DNA of 64,000 nucleotides from Eublepharis macularius. Its lineage: Eukaryota; Chordata; Lepidosauria; Squamata; Eublepharidae. Positions 1 to 10,286 of the stretch are shown here, in pieces. Every line of letters begins with the position of its first letter. Positions within the stretch are counted from its first letter, which is position 1. The notes beneath the pieces were generated by a model. It was not told where the DNA came from. It did not search any database and saw only the letters and a list, made by a program, of their open reading frames with translations. Position numbers and translations under genes: made by a program. The DNA lies in the NCBI RefSeq assembly GCF_028583425.1, contig NC_072807.1, forward strand, positions 29,455,001 to 29,519,000, in the 5' to 3' direction.

Positions 1-67
1 GTTTGCACAGATAAAAAATGACGCTTTGCAAAATACAGCTAGCATGGTTTTATAGCATGCAATATAT

Positions 68-436
68 CAGGGGTCCCCAAACCTATTGGACATGCAGGCA
101 CCTTTGGAATTCTGACACAGCGTTCTGGGCACAGCCAGAAAAGGGCTGCTGCAGGAGGCGGAGTCAGCCATACACGAGCAGCCACAGCTTACCTTCAGTG
201 CTGAAGCTACTTATGCTGTGGCAGCAACTGCTGACAAGGCAACATTTTAAAAATCTGGACAGCCAGATTTTTAATGGCCGATCAGAGTTCTGATTCTCCA
301 ATGGCCAATCAGAGTTCTTGCTGGGCAAAACCTCCCACTTAGCCCTACCCACTTTTTTTTAAAAAAAATTGATGGGTGCCAGGAAAAGTGTTAGTGGGTG
401 CCATGACGCCCATGGGCACCAGGTTGGGGACCCCTG
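68..436 (+). mobile_element. Non-autonomous hAT-like DNA transposon, family A
   Basis: The element starts CAGGGGTCCCCAAACC and ends GGTTGGGGACCCCTG, so its ends are inverted repeats of the hAT type. The flanks caatatat (60-67) and ctatatat (437-444) match at 7 of 8 positions, an 8-bp target-site duplication. It is 369 bp with no transposase frame, so it would need an enzyme supplied in trans. A second copy in reverse orientation lies at 27667-28070. Confidence 0.85.
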
Positions 437-444
437 CTATATAT

Positions 445-844
445 GCCAGATCCGTTTGACATTGAGATGCAATCAGTTTTGGGAACTGGGGAGGCCATTT
501 ATGTAGACAAGAACACACTACGCTGTAGCTGCCTTGGAATCAGACGGTTGCGACTAAAAACAGCCCACGGAGACACTGTATATAAAGAGCTCCTGGCAGC
601 CAACTGCTTTGTATCTCAGCCCAAGCCAGTTTGATATGGGCTGCCAAGAGTGTATGTAGAAACCAATTCTCCCAGACTCTACATTTGTGGTTTCCAATAG
701 CAACCCATGTGCAGTTTTTACATATGCGCTCAGTACTAAGCACCAGGAACAGTGGCTGGTGCTGTTGATCGAGATGTGCCAATCATTCAAAACACACATG
801 AGCTTGTAATTGTTTAAACTCAATAAAGATTCATTAAAATTAAA
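445..844. other. No recognised feature
   Basis: Mixed-composition DNA between a hAT element and an AC microsatellite. A 63-codon open frame at 443-634 starts inside the target-site duplication of the hAT element and shows no domain I recognise, so it is not called as a gene. Confidence 0.5.
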
Positions 845-864
845 ACACACACACACACACACAC
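845..864. repeat. (AC)n microsatellite
   Basis: About ten perfect AC dinucleotides. Confidence 0.95.
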
Positions 865-932
865 ATGAGCCAAACAGAGTTCTACGGAGGCATAAGGTGG
901 TGCAAGGTCTTTATCTCAAAGAATATGGTTTG

Positions 933-1020
933 CAGTGCAATCCTGTGCAGAGGTACTCCAGTCCAAACCCATTGACACCGATGTGCTTAGAGTAGAGTAA
1001 CTCTGCATAGGATTGCACTG
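933..1020. repeat. 88-bp near-palindromic element, family P
   Basis: It begins CAGTGCAATCCTGTGCAGAG and ends in the near reverse complement CTCTGCATAGGATTGCACTG, so almost the whole unit folds back on itself. Six or seven relatives occur in this window (near 3.7, 6.9, 8.1, 9.9, 10.8 and 29.6 kb, and a half copy near 14.7 kb). The size and shape suggest a MITE, but no clear target-site duplication was found. Confidence 0.75.
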
Positions 1021-1375
1021 TTAAGCTACTGGGAGGCAGTGCAGAATCACAAGCCACAACAGATAGTCACTCTCCCCCTTCACATATACAAGGCAAATGA
1101 GTGGCATTTCACTATTCGCAGATCAGACCCCTCAATTCAGTTAGCAGAATCCTTGTTATCTGTCCTTCCCTGGAGAATTTAGGGGTAATCTGTTTTTTTT
1201 TTTTAAAGCTTATCTCAAATAAAGGAAAACATATCTCTTATATTACTATTATTGTACAGGGAACAGAACATGCAGACTAGCTTATAGAAGCATCAAAGCA
1301 AGCAGATTTGACAAATGGGATTTTATTTTAAAAGAAACTCCTCCTTATGTGACCAAGAATGCAAGATATCCCAAA

Positions 1376-1539
1376 TAGAGGTGGGCACGAATCTCAATAC
1401 GAACCAAAAAAAGTGTGAAGGGGGCCGTCCTGGGCCCCCACGAACCACGAACCGGTTTGTGAACCGGCTGAAGTTCGTCAAAGTTTGCGGTTCGTGAAAC
1501 TGAACAAACCTCGAACCTCGCAGTTCGTGCCCATGTCTA
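1376..1539. mobile_element. 164-bp hAT-like MITE
   Basis: The termini TAGAGGTGGGCACGAA and TTCGTGCCCATGTCTA are inverted repeats with two mismatches. The flanks atcccaaa (1368-1375) and attccaaa (1540-1547) form an 8-bp target duplication with one mismatch, and the right copy fits the nTnnnnAn preference of hAT elements. The interior is rich in GAACC/GGTTC pairs and can form a long hairpin. A partial relative with GATGGGCACGAAC begins near 54929. Confidence 0.8.
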
Positions 1540-1756
1540 ATTCCAAACTCTACTGGAATGTGTGTCTTAAAATGTATCGCTATTCGCTCTTATTCCTCAA
1601 ATAATGCCCTTTTGTCTTTCAGGGACAGTTCATGCTGTTTGTGGGGGGGGGGGGTAAGCAGTACCACTTTAGATTGCAGGTGGGGAGTCATGTGTGCAAA
1701 TGGTCCTCCTACATAAAGAATGTCTGCCTGCAAGCAGTTAGCTAGTGCATCGGGGA

Positions 1757-2000
1757 CAATAACATTCGATTTATATACCACCCTTCAGGACAAGTTAACA
1801 CCCACTCAGAGCAGTTTACAAAGGATGTTGATATTATCCCCACAACAATCACCCTGTGAGGTGGGTGGGGCTGAGAGAGCGCCGAGAAGCTGTGACTGAC
1901 CCAAGGTCACCCAGCTGGCTTCAAGTGGAGGAGTAGGGAATCAAGCCCCGTTCTCCAGATTAGAGTCCTGCCGCTCTTAACCACTACACCAAACTGGCTC
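1757..2000 (-). mobile_element. tRNA-derived SINE, MIR-like subtype 1
   Basis: Read on the minus strand, it opens with a pol III A-box-like segment (TTGGTGTAGTGGTTAAGAG), then a B-box-like TTGATTCCC. The MIR-like core TGACCTTGGGTCAGTCACAG follows, and a LINE-like tail ends in GGGTGGTATATAAATCGAAT. Full-length relatives lie at 7605-7855, 22275-22535 and 48529-48783. Confidence 0.85.
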
Positions 2001-3114
2001 ATCAAGGGTGGTGGGGCATTCAGAACAGCTGCTGAGGATGAGGGGGTCTGACCACCCCTGGTCCTGGCTTCCCAAGGAAGGGGGAAAGAGGAAGACTAGC
2101 AGGCAAGCACCCACTGTGGCTTCCGCCCATCTACTTCAGCTCTCAGGTAGCCAGCTCAGCACTGGCAGCTGCTGCACATGCCAGCAACCCCTCCGAGGTC
2201 AGCAACCTGCATAGTAGGAATCATGCCCACCCACTTTGCACAGTGCAACCGCTGCCTGGGTCACCTCTCACTTGAGCCTGGGGTGGCTCCAGTGGGGGTG
2301 GAGGCAGTGATTATGGGGACTCATCCTGCACTTTGGCCCATGTCCCCAAATCACTAAGACCTCGCTTAATCAGGGAGAAGTGTTTGGCACAGCCTTCTCA
2401 CGGATCTTGTAGTTTACTGTATGCAAGGAACTCAGTGATCAAGTCATCCATCTCTGCACTTTGCAATATCCTTTTTTGTGAAACGTGGGAACCAGAATTA
2501 GATGTGTCTTCTGTCTACCTCTGGGGCACACCTTGCTCCCTTCCTGCGATGTGCAGTATCAGAATCTGGCCTGCGTCGGTTCCTTTTTAGCACAAATCAT
2601 CCTGACATGGGAGGCCGCAGCTTTCACAGCAGGGATAAAATGGAACATTTGGGGCTCGCTCAAGTCTCAGACATCTGGCGACAGACAGGAACGACTGTGC
2701 TGGTGTTTTGTAAATTCACGGCTCAGTTTGCTTCCGCTGTAAGCTGCGTCACCGTTTTCGCAGGAATGTCTCTAAAATGTGTGTTTTTGAAAGGGTTTGT
2801 TGCATAACCGGGTCTCTCCCCCCACCTACTCTCCAAAATCTGGTTGCTCAGCCCTTGACAAGCAAATTAAAGGCATCTGCTGTGCACATTCTTTGACTGC
2901 TTCAACTATCCGTGTTGGGGCTCTCAAATTGCAACTGTCTGGGCCTGAACTGTCGTTTTCCGAAAACTTTCCTCCGGCTTAATTACAATCAATCAGCTTC
3001 AATGGCTGCCTGATCCTCCTGCTGACAGTGTTGGAGATCTTATTGCGTCCAGACAAGGAGTCTGCTTATAAATATTGGATGACGGGAAGGTCTGCCACTT
3101 TATTAAACAACAGT
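2001..3114. other. Unassigned single-copy-looking DNA
   Basis: No gene, strong repeat or paired splice signals recognised. Overlapping frames of 60-101 codons between 2333 and 2982 have no domain or codon pattern that I can identify. Confidence 0.5.
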
Positions 3115-3267
3115 GGGTTGGATCCAGCCAGTTTCCTACTCCATCGCACACAATTCCCCTCTGCCCTATAGCCCCTGTCCCACATGGCTTTTGAGTACGC
3201 ATGTCCTAGGATCTCCAACACAGCCTTTTTTTCTTTTTCACCAGAAGAAAAGCTGGTTGGATTGAAC
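3115..3267. repeat. Short inverted-terminal repeat, GGTTGGATCCA family
   Basis: The left end reads GGGTTGGATCCAGCCAG and the right end AGCTGGTTGGATTGAAC, an imperfect inverted pair. Copies with better-preserved ends lie at 53348-53480 and 57721-57900. Probably a decayed MITE. No target duplication could be assigned. Confidence 0.5.
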
Positions 3268-3270
3268 TCA

Positions 3271-3472
3271 GAGCCAAACTACAAGTGACGTCTTACACAG
3301 GTTGGACACTAGTCGGCTTCCCTCAAGTTTTGATGGGAAATGTAGGCATCCTGGTTTTACAGCTTGGCTCTCCATTACAGCTGCAAGACCAGGATGCCTA
3401 CATTTCCCATCAAGACTTGAGGGAAGCCGACTAGTGTCCAACCTGTGTAAGACGTCACTTGTAGTTTGGCTC
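3271..3472. mobile_element. Fold-back element, GAGCCAAACTAC family
   Basis: The two halves are close inverted repeats: GAGCCAAACTACAAGTGACG on the left, and its reverse complement closing the right end at 3472. A short spacer lies in the middle. Relatives lie at 11663-11866 and 25858-26089. The low divergence between arms suggests a fairly young non-autonomous DNA element. I could not define its target duplication. Confidence 0.7.
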
Positions 3473-3499
3473 ACAGTGGGTGCAACAGTCATCCTAACC

Positions 3500-3680
3500 A
3501 TTTACGTTATTTATAGTTGGGCTTTCTCACGGAGACTCAAGGCAGATTTACATAGTGTAAGTCAAATACAATCAACAGGATGGGGCATTTAAAAAAATAG
3601 TGCAATAGGGTCTGAACTGCAGAAATCTGAAAACAAGCTGAAGAACAGAAATCTGTAAACTCCATTGCAGTATGGGTAAC
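3500..3680 (-). mobile_element. LINE 3'-end fragment
   Basis: The segment with TTTCTCACGGAGACTCAAGG and TTACATAGTGTAAGTC matches the reverse complement of the better-preserved LINE tail at 28160-28400, which has ACCTCGAGTCTCAGTGAGAA. No open frame remains. Confidence 0.55.
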
Positions 3681-3720
3681 TCACCTACTGGGGAAGAGCT
3701 GGATACAGGTACAACGCATA

Positions 3721-3812
3721 GCGAGCAATCCTAAGCAGGTCTACTCAGAATCCTGCTCAAGTCTACTCAATGGGACTTATCCTCAGGAAAGGGTTCTAAG
3801 GATTGCACTGAT
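3721..3812. repeat. Near-palindromic element, family P
   Basis: GAGCAATCCTAAGCAGGTCT on the left and AAGGATTGCACTGAT on the right repeat the inverted ends seen at 933-1020, with more decay in the middle. Confidence 0.6.
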
Positions 3813-4070
3813 AGTACACCTTGCACCATGCAATATCTAAGCATCTCCATCTTGGTTGTGAATGACTGAGGTACCTGAGCTACTCACAGCCAACTGTTCC
3901 TTATAACGAAGAGTTGTAATTCTGGGAGAACATCACGTCCCACCTGGAGGTTGGTAATCCTATTCAGACTTGCATGCCTGTGAGGTGAGAATGAAACTGG
4001 GAACTGGGTTCTTACGTTTGCGACTAAATGTTTCATTTGCAGAATCTGACCGATGTAGGTACAATACATA

Positions 4071-4270
4071 CTTTCTTAGCCCAAGATTAAAGGTTCAATT
4101 CCTGACACCTCTGTTTAACCCTTCTCTGCCAGAGACCTTGGAAGACCTCTTCCAATCCAAATAGACAAGACTTTCTTAGCACAAGATTAAAGGTTCAATT
4201 CCTGACACCTCCGGTTAACCCTTCTCTGCCAGAGACCTTGGAAGACCTCTTCCAGTCCAAGTAAACAAGA
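4071..4270. repeat. Tandem duplication of a 100-bp SINE-like unit
   Basis: Two units of exactly 100 bp (4071-4170 and 4171-4270) differ at only a few positions. Each contains GGTTCAATTCC, which fits a pol III B box, and the sequence beyond 4270 continues the second unit (GGATAGACTAAGGATCTG). This looks like an internal tandem duplication within a tRNA-derived SINE. Confidence 0.75.
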
Positions 4271-6057
4271 TGGAACAGGATAGACTAAGGATCTGTTCCA
4301 GCTGAAGGCATGTTCTCATGAACTTATGCTCCTGATGTCCCAATGGACAGTCTGAGGCCATGACTCACACTCCACAACAGCCCATCCATTTTGTCTAGAA
4401 TCATAGTGGTTTTGTTATTACTCCTATATTGGAACATCAATCCTGTACCCAGGTAGCCCGATGACATATAAGAGCAAAATCCCAGGCATGTCTCCTCAAA
4501 TCATCTGGGCTAGCGTAAGACGTGCAATTTGTGTTTCACTGTTTTATGACTTGTCAAAGATATCTAATGCGTCTGGCAGGGAAGCAATATTTCTTTTTTT
4601 TTTAAAGTCTCTGGCGACTCTCCTTCTCATCTCAGTTATATGGAGTTACCATTTTTCAAAGGATATGAAAGTTTCCTCTGTCTTTGTGAAGCATCAGGTT
4701 AAGAACGGGGTGGGGGGGAACCTTTCTCAAGAAGAATATCTTCTCCCTCCCCTTGCTCGATTCAAAGACCGGTGGGTCTTTGAACTCTGCACTGAGACCG
4801 TTTCTACCACTTCCCAATATTCCACCACTCCGTCTCAACTATGAACAAAACCTACCAAGCATGTTGTGGAACTTCAAAGACAAGAGTTTTGCTGTGACAT
4901 GAGTTTTCATACACTGTTACCTTTAACTGGCACATGGAACAATCAGGCGAAGGCAACCAGCTGCACTTGTTCGAGGCAGTGGCCTTCCATTTTGCTAGCA
5001 CGTAGGGCCATTTATCCATCCGAGGCAAGTTGACACCGTTGCTGGGTCTCAGCTTGCCTTCATGGTGTTTGACCAAGTACAACCATTGTTGGCAACTGCC
5101 CGTTCATGTGCATTCCCTGTGGTAGCTCTGGCCTGCCAGAGGTAAGAATGGTTCCCATATTCCTACCAGTCTGCAGTAGACTTACTCGGTCTCCTGCCCC
5201 TGCCCTCCACCTAATGTTCCTACCACAAAAGAGGGGGTCATAGCACCATCGCTCCCAGTGCAATACCAGAAGTGATTTGCCATGTTGGCATGACACTCTA
5301 GTATTCTCCCCCAACTCTACAGTAACCACAGAATTTTGGGGAATCCGAGAGCACCAGTCTGCAAACATTTATGCTACAAGTCTCCAAGGTGCCACAAGAC
5401 GCTAAAATTATATTGCATTTCTTTTCTTTTGTTAAAAAAAAAGTTAAAAAAAACCCGTTTGAGTTGCTTGTTTGGTTCTTTGGTGACACCCAGAAGTTAA
5501 AACCGAGCCCATAAAACATTCAGACAGGTGTTACTTACTCATTAATGCTCCAAATACCTGCCAGTCATATTGGCCTCTCTTAAAATGCATCGGTTTAAAT
5601 GTAAGATCTTGGATAACAAATGATCAGATTTGGTGTGACCATTCTTCTGCACGCCAAAGTCCTCAAAATCTCTGGGTTGGGAATCAAATTAATGCTGCAT
5701 GCGACAGCTATTAAAATAGTGTTGCTCTCTTGAGATAATCTCATTTTCTGAGCAATGGTTAATACATAGAAATGAATGGAAAGCAGCTGTTCAATCCTTT
5801 ACATTCTTGGTGATAAAAAAAGAAATCGATGATGAATGTCTGGCATCCACAAACTGAATCCTTATGTCTGTCAGCAGCAAGGCAATTTTAGTCACTGCAA
5901 AATTTGGTATTGCATTTCCGTTCTTACTTGGTGGAATTTACAACACTAAAGAACTACTTAAAGAAGATTCCCTTTCATTGACTGATGTGTATGGAATGGA
6001 CGCTTTCAGATTTCTCCTCATCTGAATTTCTTCCCAAGTTTCGGAGCTCTAAAATAC
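4271..6057. other. Unassigned DNA
   Basis: No gene recognised. A 127-codon open frame at 4461-4844 has no identifiable domain and a poly-T-encoded hydrophobic stretch. A 9-bp hairpin (TCAAAGACC-GGTG-GGTCTTTGA) lies near 4761-4782. The rest has no repeat that I can name. Confidence 0.5.
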
Positions 6058-6060
6058 CGG

Positions 6061-6261
6061 GGCCGTTTCCACACAGCTTACCTTCCCTCAGAATGACCCG
6101 AAACATTGCCAAAAAATGTGGAAGATCGCGTTTTCTCGCGCGAGATTTGCACAACATCGCACAACGTCATGCAAATCTTGTGCAAGAAAACACGATCTTC
6201 CATGCTTTTTGCATGATGTTCCAGGTCGTTCCGAGGGAAGGTAAGCCGTGTGGAAACGGCC
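6061..6261. mobile_element. Harbinger-like MITE, copy 1
   Basis: The termini GGCCGTTTCCACACAGCTTA and TAAGCCGTGTGGAAACGGCC are inverted repeats. The flanking trinucleotides CGG (6058-6060) and CGG (6262-6264) give a 3-bp target duplication, which is typical of PIF/Harbinger elements. The interior continues the fold-back (GAAGATCG against CGATCTTC). It is 201 bp with no coding capacity. Confidence 0.7.
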
Positions 6262-6355
6262 CGGGTTTAGTTTCTGAAGAACAGATGCATTCCAAATCCC
6301 CCACTGCGTCATTTTTTAAAAAAATGATTTTACATGGAGAGTGCTTGTGTGCAAG

Positions 6356-6537
6356 GGCCGTTTTCACACTTCTTACCGGCTGCGGAACATCGCGCAAAGC
6401 TCCTGAAACAACAGCGTCTTCCTGGTGCGATTTCCCGTCATAACTCTGGTTCTTGCACAAAATCACGCCAGGAAGATGCTATCATTCTGGGAGCTTTGCG
6501 CGATGTTCCGCAGCCGGTAAGAAGTGTGAAAACAGCC
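6356..6537. mobile_element. Harbinger-like MITE, copy 2
   Basis: It begins GGCCGTTTTCACACTTCTTA and ends in the near reverse complement TAAGAAGTGTGAAAACAGCC. It is flanked by AAG at 6353-6355 and 6538-6540, a 3-bp duplication. It shares only the outer terminal motif with the 6061-6261 copy, so the two are different subfamilies in the same place. Confidence 0.75.
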
Positions 6538-6913
6538 AAGGTTGGCTGTAGCTTTTAGCACCTTCATTTCATTTTCTTCTTTTCCCCTGCTCTACGTTAC
6601 CAGTGTGTGCATATATATTAATAAAGCATTGCCCCCCAAAATTGATGAAATTCTATGTATGACTGCCTTGAGATTCTTTTTGTGTGTTACTGACACGAAT
6701 CAGTAAAATGCTAGGCAGAAATAATCTTTATGCAATGATATAAACAATCATATAAATACTCCTGGATTTCTTTCTCAATGCTCCTCAGCGTACGCTAGTG
6801 AGAGACACAAAGAGAAAAAAATATGCAGAAGAAAGGAAAGATCTGCTTGCAATATGGAACTTCTTTGCAGCTGTTTTAACGTTAGAATGGAAGACTGGGT
6901 GTGTGGGGGTCTA

Positions 6914-6998
6914 CAGTCCAATCCTAAATTGCATTATACCCTTCTAGGGACTTCAGTGGACTTAGAAGGGTGTAACTCTGCTTAGGCTTGGACTACCA
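6914..6998. repeat. Near-palindromic element, family P
   Basis: CAGTCCAATCCTAAATTGC pairs with GGCTTGGACTACCAG, with the internal inverted pair CCCTTCTAG / CTTAGAAGGG. This is a diverged relative of 933-1020. Confidence 0.55.
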
Positions 6999-7029
6999 GT
7001 CTCAGATCTCTCTATCATCACATACAGTT

Positions 7030-7275
7030 CTGCCCTCAGGACAGCATCATGTATAAATTATTATTATCTATTTTTATTTATTTGCTTCATTTATATCCCA
7101 CTTTTCTCCTTATCGGAAAACCAAAATGGATTATATCATTCTCTTCTCTTCCTTTTATTTTCACAACAACCCCGTAAGGCAGGTGAGGTTGAGTGTGTAC
7201 AGCTGGCCCAAAGTCACCTAGCAAGCTTTTATGGCAGAGTGGGAATTCGAACCTGGGTCTCTCAGATTCTTGTCT
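7030..7275 (-). mobile_element. tRNA-derived SINE, MIR-like subtype 2
   Basis: On the minus strand a B-box-like GGTTCGAATTCCC is followed by CTGCCATAAAAGCTTGCTAGG, GTGACTTTGGGCCAGCTG and ACCTCACCTGCC. The tail is GGAGAAAAGTGGGATATAAAT. Relatives occur at 21735, 24705, 32965, 40270, 47555 and 51590. Confidence 0.7.
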
Positions 7276-7350
7276 GGCCGTTTCTACACAGCCCGTCATT
7301 CCTGCCCTTTTCCCACTTTAGGTGTGTTTTTCTGAGTCACTCCGAAAACT
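7275..7350. repeat. Possible half copy of the Harbinger-like MITE
   Basis: GGCCGTTTCTACACAGCCC resembles the left terminus of the element at 6061-6261. No matching right end was found within 250 bp, so this may be a solo end or a deletion derivative. Confidence 0.4.
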
Positions 7351-7604
7351 CATCCTCCACACACACTCCCCACAAGTGTTTACCTTGTGTTGTGAAGTAG
7401 AAGGACAGCCTCCAAACAGTCCCTAACAAAAGCGGTTTTGCAGGGGAGATCGGGCACTTTCGTCATCATAGCCTGGAATCATTTTTTTTAACTTGGCACA
7501 GGCTTCCGCAGCTGAAATGAACGGGAAAGAGCTTCAGGGGAGGAACTGGGTGGAGACAGGAGGCTTCTTCAAAGCACTTTAACCATTCAGATGCCAAAGA
7601 AGGC
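7351..7604. other. Unassigned DNA
   Basis: No gene or repeat recognised between the MITE end and the SINE. Confidence 0.4.
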
Positions 7605-7855
7605 AAAATAATAATAATAACATTCAATTTATATACCGCCCTTCAGGACAACTTAATGCCCACTCAGAGTGGTTTACAAAGTATGTCATTATTATACCCC
7701 CACAGGTGGGTGGGGCTGAGAGAGCTCCAGAGAACTGTGACTAGCCCAAGGTCACCTAGCTGGCTTCAAGTGGAGGAGTGGGGAATCAAGCCCAGCTCTC
7801 CAGATTAGAGTCCCGCGCTCTTAACCACTACACCAAACTGGCTACACCACTACAC
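7605..7855 (-). mobile_element. tRNA-derived SINE, MIR-like subtype 1
   Basis: Nearly full length and closely similar to 1757-2000. The minus-strand head TTGGTGTAGTGGTTAAGAG is at the right end and the (ATT)n-tailed 3' end GGCGGTATATAAATTGAATG at the left. A partial duplication of the head (accactacaccaaac) follows at 7845-7860. Confidence 0.85.
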
Positions 7856-8126
7856 CAAACAAAGAACAGCACTGTTAACCCATAGCAAAAGAAAACACCA
7901 GTTAAAGTGCAGTCCCAGAAAAAAATGCCAAAAAAAGATAACAAAACAGTATGCAAACGTTTTGCAAATGCAGATGTGAGTAAGCCTGGGGAAAAGCTAC
8001 CAGAGTTCCAAGGGTGGACCGTGCCTATAAAGCTACGTGGAAATGGCCTCTGTGGTTTCAAAGCTTTTTCTGGCCACCGCCCCCTTGGTTCCATAAACTC
8101 ATCCCGAGTGCCCCCTACCTATAAAC

Positions 8127-8205
8127 AGTGCAATCCTAAGCAGAGTTAACTGCATTCAAAGCCCATTGATTTCAATTAGACTGGGATAACTCTGTTTAGG
8201 AATAC
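8127..8205. repeat. Near-palindromic element, family P
   Basis: CAGTGCAATCCTAAGCAGAG and GATAACTCTGTTTAGGAA form the inverted ends. The centre GCCCATTGATTTCAATTAG is itself partly palindromic. Confidence 0.65.
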
Positions 8206-8536
8206 ACGGAAAAAGCATTATTCAGAATAGTGTTTTCATAACCCACTAAGGAAGATACTAACAATAAAATTCAAAAGAGTAATAATTAATTAATTGCACA
8301 TGTATTCATTCGTTCATTTATTTAATTGAATTAAAACATATTATTATGTTAAGGACGTAGCAGCAAAAACGTGAAAAATGACAAAGCAACAAAAACATGG
8401 TGTTTCTCACAATATGGTATACTGGTCTGACAAGAGCTCTGGTTCCATGTTTACCAAAAATTCCGCTGGTTTCGACCAGATTTCACCACCACACAAATGC
8501 AGAAACTTGAAGTGAGGAAGGTGTTTTGCTCTAGGC

Positions 8537-9059
8537 CAGGGGTGGCCAAACTGCGGCTCGGGAGCCACATGTGGCTCTTCTAGGCTTATTGTGCAGCTCC
8601 CAGAGGTTTCCGAGTATCGCCATGGCCATACATTTTAATTTAGTTTATTTCCCTCCCTCCCTTTCCTTCTTTCTTTCCAAGTCTTTCCTTTTTTCCTTCC
8701 TTCCTTCTTTCTTTCCATGACTTTCATATTTCAATAAAAACGTTAGGGTTGCCAGGTCTGACTCAGAAAATATCTGGGGACTTTGGAGGTGAAGCCTAGC
8801 AAGGATGTGATGTCACTTTTGTGATGTCACTCCCAAGTCAAAGGTCAGGTGATGGCTCATCCCAAGCTCCACCCCTTCCAATGATGTCACTTCCAACATA
8901 CTGCACCAAAACCCCACCCCTTCCGATGATGTCACTTTCAGGACACTCCCCCAAACCCACCTCATCTGAAGTCACTTCAATGCATCATGTCTTGTGGCTC
9001 TCAAACATCTGACGTTTATTCTATGTGGCTCTTACATTAAGCAAGTTTGGCCACCCCTG
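8537..9059 (+). mobile_element. hAT-like DNA transposon (CAGGGGTGGCCAAACT type)
   Basis: The ends CAGGGGTGGCCAAACT and AGTTTGGCCACCCCTG (via GCAAGTTTGGCCACCCCTG) are inverted. The flanks ctctaggc (8529-8536) and atctaggc (9060-9067) are an 8-bp target duplication with one mismatch. It is 523 bp without a transposase. A CCTT/CTTT-rich low-complexity tract (about 8650-8715) and a region of repeated TGATGTCACTT units lie inside. Confidence 0.85.
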
Positions 9060-9067
9060 ATCTAGGC

Positions 9068-9904
9068 TCTAGCCTGGTCAATCATAAATAAGCAAATAAT
9101 GCATTGAGAAGGCCCACCGCCTGCACTTCCCTGTCACCAACGTGCCTCTGAGAACCCCCCTAGGTAATCCCACCAGTCCTCAAGGGGCGGCACCACCCAT
9201 GCTGGGAACTGCTGCTCTAACCACTGCATCACCCTGACTCCTATATAACAGGAATTTCTAAAGTTGATTTAAGGACACAGTATACACGTCTATGGGTGTG
9301 ATGCTGAAGCCATGAAGCACAGCCCTTTGGAAAGACAAGGTGAACTCAGTGGATGAAGCATGATGCATAGAATACAGGCCAAATAATAAAGCTTCTCTCT
9401 ACAATTAAAAAAGGACAAGAGGGAAGCATTTTTATCAGTACCCTTTTTAATGGTGGTATGATTGTCCCCCCCACCTTGATAATAATGGAGGGATTACATG
9501 TCCTGTTTAAAGTTCCTATTATTTCTCATTAGAAAATAGGAGGAGTGTTATTTCCTTTCCCATTTTAGTTTGAACTGTGCCACGGAACATCTGTTCTTGT
9601 ACGCCTGGATCTTTATTATTATTATCCATGCTTTGCATTCAAGAGCACAGACTAATCTGGGAAAGAAGGAGGGGTGGGGGGAAGATGCAGAAAAGATCTT
9701 AAAAGTCCTCCAAACTTAGATGTTAAAAAATCTTCCAAATGCAGATGTTTAAATTCTAAGTCTGCTCTCCATTTCAAAAATGGTATCTGGATGGCTTCCC
9801 CATGACCAGTTGACAATCCACTGCTCAGCCTTGCTTTTCCGTGTCACCTTTGGGCCCACTAGTTTTTTGATGGGATGTAAAACAGACTAGAAAAGGCAAC
9901 TAAC
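9068..9904. other. Unassigned DNA
   Basis: No coding signal. Fragmentary motifs such as CCTCAAGGGGCGGCACCACC near 9178 suggest old repeats, but I cannot assign them to a family. Confidence 0.45.
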
Positions 9905-9981
9905 GGCACAATCCTATGCAGAGTTACGCCATTGTCTCCAAGGGATTTCGGCTGGAGTAACTCTGCATAGCATCGCACAGA
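9905..9981. repeat. Near-palindromic element, family P
   Basis: GGCACAATCCTATGCAGAG on the left and GAGTAACTCTGCATAGCATC on the right reproduce the family ends. Confidence 0.65.
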
Positions 9982-10286
9982 TGGTGAACCAAGCTTGTGA
10001 TCCTGCCCTCTCTTTCAATCTGCCCACCATGTTGTCCCTTCTCATCTAACAGTGCAAAACTTCATGCACTCTACTTGTAACCTCAGTTAAATCAGCAGCT
10101 TGTGGTTGTCATCTCCAACCATGATGACTGCAACCATTTTGCCCTCTCGGTCCTTCTTACCTTGGTTGTACATCTGCTCCTTCATATTGTGTGGACACAC
10201 ATGAAGTCCCTTCTCAGATTCCTGCACTAGAGCCTTCTCTACTCATGTAACAGGCAGTAGAATACCAAGGTTGTAAAGGAGACTGT

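Noticed and set aside
4071..4270. CRISPR-like or satellite array
   Set aside because: Only two units without spacers; they look like a SINE-internal tandem duplication.
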